From Planctomycetota bacterium (GTDB taxonomy: Bacteria > Planctomycetota > UBA1135 > GCA-002686595): a stretch of 5,160 nucleotides of DNA. A model generated the notes under the pieces. That model was given only the letters and a program-made list of their open reading frames with translations, was not told where the DNA came from and did not search any database. The stretch covers positions 1 to 5,160 of the forward strand of contig JAPKBY010000149.1 of the NCBI GenBank assembly GCA_028823185.1, written 5' to 3'. Numbering within the stretch: position 1 is the stretch's first letter; every line of letters starts with the position of its first letter. Made by a program: the position numbers and the translations under genes. Positions 1 through 5,160 of the stretch are shown here, in pieces.

Positions 1-206
1 ATCAAGAACAAGAAGAAGGTCAAACCGCCCATGCACCAGGTGTATGAGAGGTTGATGCCGCTACGGCGAACCTTCACCGGGTGCAGGTGTAAGAAGAAGT
101 TCGAGAGGACCGCTAGAGTCCTGTTTCTCGGTGTGTCCGGATAGCCGTGACGGAAGATGGACTTCCACACTTGGGTTTCTCGGATCTTTTCGAAGAGCTT
201 GTTCAT
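1..206 (-). CDS. Cytochrome b N-terminus (bc-type quinol oxidoreductase), partial
   Basis: This is the N-terminal 68 codons of cytochrome b, the membrane subunit that carries the two b hemes and the quinol sites of a bc1/b6f-type complex; the gene runs off the left edge. The start is ATG at 206-204, directly preceded by an in-frame TAG, so no earlier start is possible. The product begins MNKLFEKIRETQVWKS. It then shows the N-terminal pattern known from bacterial cytochrome b: SIFRHGYPDTPRNR (about residues 16-29), NFFLHLHPVKVRRSG (36-50), and the entry to a first membrane helix, WCMGGLTFFLFL (57-68). The heme-ligating His residues lie beyond the window, so a split b6-type and a full-length protein cannot be told apart. 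It starts 55 nt after the Rieske stop codon, the usual partner arrangement. No Shine-Dalgarno sequence is visible. The family assignment rests on recalled resemblance to cytochrome b of Planctomycetota-like bacteria. Confidence 0.85.
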   Translation of the reverse strand, partial: MNKLFEKIRETQVWKSIFRHGYPDTPRNRTLAVLSNFFLHLHPVKVRRSGINLSYTWCMGGLTFFLFL

Positions 207-261
207 CTAGTGCGACGGAAGAGCTGAGTCGTGCTGCGTTGAGGAGGGGGCAGTGGAGAGA

Positions 262-822
262 TCAGGCGGTGTAAGAGAGGAAGGAACCGTCCATGGTCCA
301 CTGGCCCTTCTCTTCCTGGTACTTAGTGTTCTTATCAATCTCGATCTGGCCATCAGGTGAGAGGCCGATCTTGTAGCGCTCGAGCGGGCGCGGCGCGGGA
401 CCTTCGACGTTGATGCCGGTGATCACGAAACCAGAGCCGTGGCAGGGACACTTAAACTTGCCCTCTGAGGAGAGCCAGTTGGGTGTGCAACCCAAGTGCG
501 TGCAGACAGTCGAGAGCGCGTAGAAGTTGTCGGGCTCACGAACAATCCAAACCCCGTAGGCGGCCTTGAAGCGCTCGTCGACTTTGCCCACCGCGAACTC
601 ATCGGGGTAGCCAGCCTTGAACTCCTGCGGCGGCTCATAGAGCACGTTCGGAAAGAGGAAGCGCGTCATCGCGCCAAGGCCGAGCGCGCTCGCACCACCG
701 AAGAGCGCCCAAGCCATTCCTAGCGAGGAAAAAAGCCCACGACGGGAGACATCACCACGCAGGGGTGAGCGGATGAGACCATCAGTGGCCTCCGGCTTGC
801 TTGTTTCTTTTTTCTCTTCCAT
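262..822 (-). CDS. Rieske [2Fe-2S] protein of a bc-type complex, Tat-exported
   Basis: This 186-residue protein passes electrons from quinol to a c-type cytochrome or other acceptor on the outer face of the cytoplasmic membrane. Residues 1-24 are hydrophilic. A twin-arginine motif (SRRGLF, 26-31) precedes a hydrophobic stretch (about 35-57), which should act as an uncleaved Tat signal anchor. The soluble domain carries the two cluster-binding boxes: CTHLGC at 107-112 and CPCHGS at 125-130. By family rules, C107, H109, C125 and H128 bind the cluster, and C112 and C127 form the disulfide. The Pro loop is GPAPRP at 141-146. Position 132 is Phe, where high-potential Rieske proteins usually have Tyr. 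The length is normal. The ATG at 822 is the first start after an in-frame stop and has no Shine-Dalgarno sequence in front. Cytochrome b follows 55 nt downstream, so the two genes probably encode one complex. A qcrA/petC-type symbol would fit by role, but the lineage-specific name is uncertain. Confidence 0.95.
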   Translation of the reverse strand: MEEKKETSKPEATDGLIRSPLRGDVSRRGLFSSLGMAWALFGGASALGLGAMTRFLFPNVLYEPPQEFKAGYPDEFAVGKVDERFKAAYGVWIVREPDNFYALSTVCTHLGCTPNWLSSEGKFKCPCHGSGFVITGINVEGPAPRPLERYKIGLSPDGQIEIDKNTKYQEEKGQWTMDGSFLSYTA

Positions 823-1014
823 GTCAGTGGAGAGGGGCTCTAAGAGTTTGGATCTGATCCCTCAACGGAGAGATCCGCAGAGGGTCCGAGGAAGAGGCTT
901 GGAGTCGCAGAAAAGGTCTGAAGTGACCCGCTACGATTCCTCACATCGACTAGGGGCAAATAGGGTGCGCCAGAGGGCCGCCGTTGGCAAGACTTCCGGA
1001 CGATTCCAGTGCTC
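823..1014. other. Intergenic region upstream of the Rieske gene
   Basis: This 192-nt gap separates the HEAT-repeat gene from the Rieske gene. It holds no convincing gene. A GTG-started frame on the minus strand (840-1022) gives a Ser/Pro/Arg-rich product of low plausibility. On the minus strand an imperfect hairpin can form at about 857-876 (8-bp stem with one mismatch, loop AACG on the plus strand), 35-55 nt before the Rieske start. No good sigma70 promoter was found: TTGCCA boxes exist but have no well-spaced -10 partner. The gap could hold a separate promoter for the Rieske-cytochrome b pair or an mRNA processing site. Both are inference. Confidence 0.5.
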
Positions 1015-1989
1015 TCATTCACTTGTTTTTATGACCCGCAATGCGGCCTCTCTGACTTCGAGGTCTTCCTCGTTCGCCGAAATCGCCTCGAGAAAGGCTA
1101 GATCTTCGGGTCTCTGGAGCCGGACGAGTGCCTCAATAGCCTTCACCCGGTTGTCACGAACGATGTCTTTACGAGCATAGCGCGCAGAATCCCTGTCACG
1201 CTCAGCCTCATATAGCTCCATTCCAGCCCCATCTCTCAATATGGACGCGCCAGCTGGGTCGCCCAGCCATGAGAGGCCGATCGCAGCGTTCAGACGCACC
1301 GAGAGGTCATTGTCTCCAAGGGCCTCTCTCAGGGAGGGCTGTGCCAGCTCCTTTGAGAAGAACCTCAAGCAGCCAACAGCCACCGTCCTGAGCCCTGTAT
1401 CCTCAGAGGAAAGGAAATTAGCGACATCCTTGAAAGACCTGTCTTCACCTCTGATTCCTAGGCTAAGAAGGGCTTGAAACCTGAGCTCAGCTCCGGGATC
1501 AGCGTCCTCCCCGAGCGCCAGGATGGCCCGCAAGCCCTCGAGCCCCGCGGGATCCCCTAAATAGAGCAAGGCGGAAGCGAGCACATATTGAAGCTGTGCC
1601 TCCTCAGCATCTAGCCCATCTAAGGCTGAGGCCATGTTCTGCTGCAGCTCATCTGTCACCTCCCAAGGCACCTCCTCCTCCATGAGAAGAGCCCGGTTGT
1701 TCTCTGCTAGCTGCTCTACCAGGGCAAAAGCTGCCTGCGTGCGCTCATTCGCCCCACCTTGAAGGACCCGCTGGAGATTCTCATCCATCGAGGCCTCCTT
1801 GCCGTAGAGCGTGCCCATCAAGAGCGGAACCAAGAGCAAGATGACCACGATCATGGCTGGAACCAAGATCAGAGGTACGAGGAGGTTTCTATAAGGCGAG
1901 TCTCCCACGTCTGCGTCCACTCCACCCTCAGGTGTCATATCGCTCGCGGATGAGACCTGCGCCTCTTCTGAAGGGTCATTATCTGCCAT
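1015..1989 (-). CDS. Membrane-anchored HEAT-repeat protein
   Basis: This 324-residue protein of unknown specific function has a clear architecture. An acidic, disordered-looking N-terminus (1-33) is followed by one strongly hydrophobic helix (about 35-61, Leu/Val/Ile-rich with three Pro). The remainder is a helical-repeat domain. HEAT-like units are recognisable from the pattern of paired helices ending in L-G-D-x-x-G: around 82-98, 131-159 (with YLGDPAG), 165-193, 197-224, 226-254 (with WLGDPAG), and a last unit near the C-terminus. Such repeats normally scaffold protein-protein contacts. The start is taken as ATG 1989 because AAAGGA lies about 8 nt upstream; an in-frame TTG at 2010 would overlap the kinase gene and looks worse. 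The gene begins 4 nt after the PFK stop, indicating co-transcription, and precedes the Rieske and cytochrome b genes. An accessory or assembly role for the bc complex is inferred from position and membrane anchoring only. Confidence 0.85.
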   Translation of the reverse strand: MADNDPSEEAQVSSASDMTPEGGVDADVGDSPYRNLLVPLILVPAMIVVILLLVPLLMGTLYGKEASMDENLQRVLQGGANERTQAAFALVEQLAENNRALLMEEEVPWEVTDELQQNMASALDGLDAEEAQLQYVLASALLYLGDPAGLEGLRAILALGEDADPGAELRFQALLSLGIRGEDRSFKDVANFLSSEDTGLRTVAVGCLRFFSKELAQPSLREALGDNDLSVRLNAAIGLSWLGDPAGASILRDGAGMELYEAERDRDSARYARKDIVRDNRVKAIEALVRLQRPEDLAFLEAISANEEDLEVREAALRVIKTSE

Positions 1990-1993
1990 TTGA

Positions 1994-3202
1994 TCAGTCC
2001 TTTGTCCCAACAGGGTAATCAGAGAGGTGTGTTGGAGCCCTCAAAGCGCCCACGAGCGGCCGCGCATAATCTTGAAAGCTCGCTGCGATTCCACCGTGAC
2101 CGCTGAGGAATTCAGCAGGAAGAGTCTTTGTATTTTTAGCCACGTTGGAGAGGTCTGTGACTTCGAATGAGGCCCGGTAGGTCGGGTCCTCTTCGCGCTT
2201 GATGATGACTGAACCATGCTGATACTCACCGCTCGTTGCGACTCTAGCAGCCATCCTGCCCACCTCTCGCGCCTCGTTGGCGTCGACCTCAGAGACACAG
2301 TCCGCGAAGGAGCGCTGGAGGTACCCGAAGGTGTCAGCGCGGATGCGCGTGTCCTCGCCTAGGACCTCCTTGAGACGCCCAGCGAGGAAGTCACCGAGAG
2401 CCCCAGTCCCTGAGAGCTGCACATTGCCGTGAGAGTCTTTCTCCTGAGATTCCAAGATGAGCTTCCCATTGGCGTCGTGAATGCCCTCGCTGGCCGCGAT
2501 GACACAACGGCCAAGTGAGGAGTAGATCTCAGACACCTCATCTCCGAAGCGCTCGAGATCGAAGGCTTGCTCAGGGACGTATACGAGGTGAGGTCCATCC
2601 TCATCATGGACCTTAGCCAAGGTGCTGGCCGCCGTGAGCCAGCCCGCATGACGCCCCATGATCACATCAACCTTGATCCCACCCAAGCTGCGGTTGTCCT
2701 CGTTATCCCCCATCAAGGCGGAGGCCACGAAGCGGGCCGCGGAGCCATATCCAGGGCAGTGATCCGTAACGCAGAGGTCATTATCGATGGTTTTTGGAAC
2801 GTGGAAGAGCCGCACATCGTAGGAGCGGTCGACCGCCATCTGGTTGAGGATGTGAGCCGTCTCTGCTGAATCATTCCCTCCGATGTAGAAGAAATAGCGA
2901 ATGTCATGAGCCTGGAAGACCTCCAACATACGAGCGCATTCCTCCTCGGTCGGCTTCTTCCGGACCGAGCGGAGAGCGGCGCAGGGGGTGTTCGCGACCC
3001 CCTCTAGGGTCGCTGCAGACTCCCTGCCGAGATCTATCAGGTTCTCACCCAGCACGCCCTCGACCCCATGAACAGCGCCATAAACGCCCTTCACACGGTC
3101 TGAGCGCAGGCATCCTTCGATGACACCGACCAAACTCTGGTTGATAACGGCGGTAGGACCACCTGATTGACCGATTAGTGCGTTTCCGATGGGTGCAGAC
3201 AT
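1994..3202 (-). CDS. 6-phosphofructokinase, probably pyrophosphate-dependent
   Basis: This 402-residue cytosolic enzyme interconverts fructose 6-phosphate and fructose 1,6-bisphosphate. PFK-family motifs appear in order: phosphate-binding GQSGGPTAVIN (11-21), GGNDS (108-112), PKTIDND (136-142) with catalytic Asp140, MGRHAGW (182-188), PEQ (210-212), SEGI (238-241) and GYLQRS (293-298). In the ATP enzyme of E. coli the positions matching D111 and K137 are both Gly (GGDGS, PGTIDND). Asp and Lys at these two places are the established signature of PPi-dependent PFK (EC 2.7.1.90), whose reaction is reversible and saves ATP. N110 replaces the usual Asp of GGD, a variant I recall from a subset of the family. 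The ATG at 3202 is supported by GGAGG 8 nt upstream. The HEAT-repeat gene starts 4 nt after the stop, so the two are almost certainly co-transcribed. Phosphate-donor choice is inferred from residues and is less certain than family membership. Confidence 0.93.
   Translation of the reverse strand: MSAPIGNALIGQSGGPTAVINQSLVGVIEGCLRSDRVKGVYGAVHGVEGVLGENLIDLGRESAATLEGVANTPCAALRSVRKKPTEEECARMLEVFQAHDIRYFFYIGGNDSAETAHILNQMAVDRSYDVRLFHVPKTIDNDLCVTDHCPGYGSAARFVASALMGDNEDNRSLGGIKVDVIMGRHAGWLTAASTLAKVHDEDGPHLVYVPEQAFDLERFGDEVSEIYSSLGRCVIAASEGIHDANGKLILESQEKDSHGNVQLSGTGALGDFLAGRLKEVLGEDTRIRADTFGYLQRSFADCVSEVDANEAREVGRMAARVATSGEYQHGSVIIKREEDPTYRASFEVTDLSNVAKNTKTLPAEFLSGHGGIAASFQDYARPLVGALRAPTHLSDYPVGTKD
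1998..2003 (-). promoter_or_regulatory. Ribosome binding site of the HEAT-repeat gene
   Basis: AAAGGA on the minus strand lies inside the last codons of the PFK gene, about 8 nt before the ATG at 1989. It favours that ATG over the upstream TTG at 2010 and suggests translational coupling to the kinase. Confidence 0.6.
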
Positions 3203-3210
3203 TCAAATTC

Positions 3211-3215
3211 CCTCC
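3211..3215 (-). promoter_or_regulatory. Strong ribosome binding site of the PFK gene
   Basis: GGAGG on the minus strand lies 8 nt before the ATG at 3202. It fixes the start of the kinase and is the best Shine-Dalgarno match in the window. By contrast the Rieske and cytochrome b starts have none. Confidence 0.85.
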
Positions 3216-3312
3216 GACAGAGATGTGTGACTTTCTCTCTGAGGACACCCCTCATTTTGGAGAATAGTCACGCTGGGATGATAACGAGAGATCAGGCTTA
3301 GGGCGAAAGGGC

Positions 3313-3340
3313 TTGCGGTCACCCCGTAAGATCTCATAAA
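3313..3340 (+). promoter_or_regulatory. Possible tRNA-Leu promoter
   Basis: TTGCGG (3313-3318) is followed after 16 nt by CATAAA (3335-3340), a weak match to the sigma70 consensus. Transcription would start about 50 nt before the mature tRNA. It is offered only because it has the best spacing on this strand of the region. Confidence 0.25.
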
Positions 3341-3354
3341 GTTCCGCGCCTCAA
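3326..3354 (-). promoter_or_regulatory. Possible promoter of the PFK operon
   Basis: On the minus strand TTGAGG (3354-3349) and TCTTAC (3331-3326) are separated by 17 nt. The -10 match is poor. If used, it would give a leader of somewhat over 110 nt and would overlap the candidate tRNA promoter on the opposite strand. Confidence 0.22.
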
Positions 3355-3399
3355 TTCCTTTGAGCGGCCCTCGTGGTCGCCATGTCAGAACAACTGGGT

Positions 3400-3486
3400 G
3401 CCCGGGTGGCGGAATTGGCAGACGCGCTAGACTAAGGATCTAGTGGGATAAAACCCGTGCTGGTTCGATTCCAGTTCCGGGCACCA
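3400..3486 (+). tRNA. tRNA-Leu, anticodon AAG
   Basis: This complete 87-nt class II tRNA has its 3' CCA encoded. The acceptor stem is GCCCGGG (3400-3406) with TCCGGGC (3476-3482), discriminator A3483 and CCA 3484-3486. The D stem is GCG/CGC (3409-3411, 3423-3425), with the GGCAGA loop motif typical of tRNA-Leu. The anticodon stem is CTAGA/TCTAG (3427-3431, 3439-3443) around the 7-nt loop CTAAGGA, placing anticodon AAG at 3434-3436. A long variable arm (3444-3458) forms GGG/CCC. The T arm is GCTGG/CCAGT around TTCGATT. The long variable arm and A73 are Leu identity features. The anticodon reads CUU, or CUU/CUC/CUA if A34 is deaminated to inosine. A34 is unusual for a bacterial tRNA-Leu, where GAG is normal. 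The gene stands alone, is convergent with the protein gene to its right, and is followed 6 nt later by a strong hairpin. Confidence 0.96.
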
Positions 3487-3492
3487 ACTTCA

Positions 3493-3528
3493 CGAGGCGC
3501 CGCGCTCCGAAAGGGACGCGGCGCCTCG
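3493..3528. terminator. Strong hairpin between convergent genes, likely bidirectional terminator
   Basis: A perfect 12-bp inverted repeat, CGAGGCGCCGCG (3493-3504) and CGCGGCGCCTCG (3517-3528), continues after one mismatch with three more pairs closing a GAAA tetraloop (3509-3512). It starts 6 nt after the tRNA CCA end and 18 nt beyond the stop codon of the convergent gene, so it can serve both. The rightward tail (CTCTATTTCCT) is only moderately T-rich and the leftward tail is poor in T, so termination may depend mainly on stem strength. Confidence 0.75.
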
Positions 3529-3546
3529 CTCTATTTCCTGCGCCCT

Positions 3547-5160
3547 TTACTCCTTTAGAGGAGCGACGAGACGGAGACTCAGGTCGATCTCACGAGACGC
3601 GAAGGAGGCCTCTAGCAAGAGCGCACGAGCTCCTTTGAGCCAACCGACCTGCCGCTTCATTCTTGCGAGCGTCGCGCCACCTTGCACGCTCACCTTCTCT
3701 CGCTCGATCTCATCAAGGAGCGCGTCGAGGCGCTGCTTCAAGCGCGCATCTTCTTCGGCTGTCAGCTGCTGGAGGCGTCGACCTCCAAACTCTTCACGCA
3801 AGAGCTTCGCTTGGCCTCTCGCGCGCTCACTCTGCCAGTCGATCTGAACGGAGTCTCGCGCGGCCTGAGGCACGCGCTTCTCTAGAGTCTCAACGAGCTC
3901 TCTGGGATCAATCCACGCGACGAGATCTGAAGATTGAAGTGAGTCATTCACCAACGCGCGGAACTCTGGGCGCTCGCTGAGGCGTGGATACTCGCTACCT
4001 CCCCGACTGAAGGTCTTGAGCAAGTGCCCTGTCATGTCGAAGGAGTTTGAGATGATGCACATGCCGGCCGCATTGACCGTCGCGATCACGCCAGTACCTG
4101 GGATGAGCTCGCTCCAGAACTCGCGGATCTCATATCCATCGACGACGTTCTTGTAATAGCCGACCTCATCCTGCTTTCGGCCCTTGAGGCCGAACTGTCG
4201 ACCTTGCTGCCCAATCAACTCACGCAGCTGAATGATGCTCTCCTCTCCTGTCCGGCCTTGAAGCCAGAAGACGAGGGCTGTCGCGAAGACCGGCTCATCA
4301 TTGTGGGGCGGACCCTCTGGATCATCCCGGTAATCATTGGTGCGCATGATGATGACGCCGCGGTCCTTAAAGGCCTTATCTAGCTGTTCAACGAGCTCAG
4401 AGATCCTTTTGTAGCGACCGGTGCTGCGAAACTGGTCCTCGATGGCCTGCCTCATAGCAGGCTCCATCGCCCGCAGCGCCTCGTCGAGCAAATCGCCTAC
4501 ATCACCGTTGAAGTAGATAAAGGCCGCGGAGTCAGCAGGCGCCATGCGCGCAGCGTTCTTCATCAAGTCCTCACCGCTGATCCCATCGATCGCGTAGTGC
4601 TTCTTCATCGTCGAGCTGATGAGCTCGCTCGATAGAGACGCATGAAGATCCATCCGGATGCCCTCATCGACATCGAGGAAACCTGAGACTTGGTTCAATG
4701 AGTTCAGCTGGAAAAATTGGCCAGCGAACTTCGGGAGGAAGGTGTCAGCCTTCTGGTCCGGCCACGCCGCAGAGACCCCCAAATCTTCACAGACGCCACG
4801 CAAATTGCAGAAGATCTCGAGGTCATCACCATCCGGTGAGCGTCGCTCTGATTGCACGAAGGCCCTGTACTCGTCACGCAAGAGCATCGAGTCTTGATAC
4901 TGGCGGTTCTCTAACTCGAAGGCATCCGCCACCAGGGCCTCTCCAGTCCCAATGATCCCGACATCAAGGAGCCGACCGATGTGCAGTGGACGAGCGAGAC
5001 CGCCACCGCTGATGGTCACATAGTTATCTTTCTGAACGGACGTAAAGCCCATGCCCTTTAAGTTTGAGATGGAGGAGTGTCGCAACGCCTCGACCCCGAA
5101 CTTGCCAGCCCAATTGATTGAGCCATAGATTGCCCAGTCTGCGTCAGCGAGTTCAGCCCC
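3547..5160 (-). CDS. Unrecognised large protein with internal duplication, 5' end missing
   Basis: The reading frame is open from the right edge to TAA at 3549-3547: 537 codons, with the true start outside the window. An internal TTG at 5085 is not the start, because the 25 codons before it remain open and protein-like (ADWAIYGSINW). I do not recognise the family with certainty. Numbered from the first codon in the window, two similar blocks lie about 300 residues apart. The first has GTGEALVADAF (71-81), RDEYRAFV (95-102) and DLEIFCNLRGVCEDL (113-127). The second has ISNSFDMTGHLL (370-381), RPEFRALV (397-404) and DLVAWIDPRELVETL (412-426). This layout, with small-residue/Ser motifs followed by a conserved Phe and an x-DL-x-hydrophobic strand, recalls DUF3352-like envelope proteins, a low-confidence suggestion. 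Residues about 430-500 are highly charged and helical, possibly coiled coil. No membrane helix is visible in the part present. It is separated from the PFK operon by the tRNA gene and hairpin, so no functional link is implied. Confidence 0.85.
   Translation of the reverse strand, partial: GAELADADWAIYGSINWAGKFGVEALRHSSISNLKGMGFTSVQKDNYVTISGGGLARPLHIGRLLDVGIIGTGEALVADAFELENRQYQDSMLLRDEYRAFVQSERRSPDGDDLEIFCNLRGVCEDLGVSAAWPDQKADTFLPKFAGQFFQLNSLNQVSGFLDVDEGIRMDLHASLSSELISSTMKKHYAIDGISGEDLMKNAARMAPADSAAFIYFNGDVGDLLDEALRAMEPAMRQAIEDQFRSTGRYKRISELVEQLDKAFKDRGVIIMRTNDYRDDPEGPPHNDEPVFATALVFWLQGRTGEESIIQLRELIGQQGRQFGLKGRKQDEVGYYKNVVDGYEIREFWSELIPGTGVIATVNAAGMCIISNSFDMTGHLLKTFSRGGSEYPRLSERPEFRALVNDSLQSSDLVAWIDPRELVETLEKRVPQAARDSVQIDWQSERARGQAKLLREEFGGRRLQQLTAEEDARLKQRLDALLDEIEREKVSVQGGATLARMKRQVGWLKGARALLLEASFASREIDLSLRLVAPLKE

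Larger units (their letters stand above)
3203..3399. other. Divergent intergenic region between PFK and tRNA-Leu
   Basis: This 197-nt stretch must hold the promoter for the leftward PFK operon and probably that of the rightward tRNA gene. Besides the PFK ribosome binding site it contains overlapping weak promoter candidates on both strands (3313-3354), a short hairpin with perfect arms TGAGG/CCTCA at 3240-3254, and another with arms CTCAA/TTGAG at about 3350-3364. No ORF of note is present. Confidence 0.6.

Noticed and set aside
840..1022. 60-residue GTG-started frame on the minus strand between the HEAT and Rieske genes
   Set aside because: It overlaps the HEAT gene end, has no ribosome binding site that I see, and its Ser/Pro/Arg-rich product has no domain-like pattern. 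It is more likely non-coding leader.
773..1180. 135-residue plus-strand frame
   Set aside because: It lies antisense to the Rieske and HEAT genes and the gap between them. Its Ser/Arg-rich composition is typical of a frame shadow.
1990..2010. TTG at 2010 as the start of the HEAT-repeat gene
   Set aside because: It would overlap the PFK gene and has no suitable ribosome binding site. The ATG at 1989 has AAAGGA at good spacing.
2567..2869. 100-residue plus-strand frame inside the PFK gene
   Set aside because: It is fully antisense to a well-supported conserved enzyme, with no ribosome binding site that I see or recognisable motifs.
256..3297. Shared 12-mer GAGAGATCAGGC at 256-267 and 3286-3297, and 10-mer CAGTGGAGAG at 251-260 and 825-834
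   Set aside because: Exact matches of this length are expected by chance in about 5 kb, and their positions relative to genes are not consistent, so no repeat element or operator is claimed.
3400..3528. tRNA gene plus inverted repeat as an integration (att) site
   Set aside because: No integrase gene, no duplicated tRNA 3' end and no foreign-looking genes are in the window. The inverted repeat is explained as a terminator.
5083..5085. TTG at 5085 as the start of the unrecognised large gene
   Set aside because: The frame is open and protein-like through the right edge, with no Shine-Dalgarno site at this TTG. The gene is better treated as 5'-truncated by the window.

Overview
The window is a piece of bacterial chromosome with moderately high GC. 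All protein genes lie on the minus strand, and one tRNA gene lies on the plus strand. The Rieske protein and the start of cytochrome b look most like the quinol:acceptor oxidoreductases of Planctomycetota and similar lineages (Nitrospinota, Myxococcota and others). That placement is recalled family resemblance, not a search result. There are no mobile elements, CRISPR arrays or other signs of recent transfer.

Layout from right to left, in the direction of minus-strand transcription. (1) 3547-5160 is the C-terminal part of a large unrecognised protein that runs off the right edge. It contains an internal duplication and vaguely resembles DUF3352-type proteins. (2) 3493-3528 is a GC-rich hairpin placed between this gene's 3' end and the 3' end of the convergent tRNA-Leu gene (3400-3486, plus strand). 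The tRNA carries the unusual anticodon AAG. (3) 3203-3399 is a divergent intergenic region from which the tRNA (rightward) and the next operon (leftward) must start. (4) 1994-3202 is a 6-phosphofructokinase with the signature residues of the pyrophosphate-dependent type. (5) 1015-1989 is a protein with one membrane anchor and HEAT-like repeats, starting 4 nt after the kinase gene. (6) 823-1014 is a 192-nt gap without a convincing gene. (7) 262-822 is a Rieske iron-sulfur protein with a Tat signal. (8) 1-206 is the N-terminus of cytochrome b, cut by the left edge.

The Rieske protein and cytochrome b form the catalytic core of a bc-type quinol oxidoreductase at the membrane. The tight spacing of kinase and HEAT gene, and the shared orientation of all four genes, suggest a single unit. 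It would join a reversible, PPi-using glycolytic step, a membrane-anchored helical-repeat protein and the respiratory bc complex. The HEAT protein is the best candidate here for an undescribed accessory or assembly factor of that complex. Other points worth checking are the A34 tRNA-Leu, a Phe replacing the usual Tyr beside the Rieske cluster, and the duplicated architecture of the unrecognised protein.
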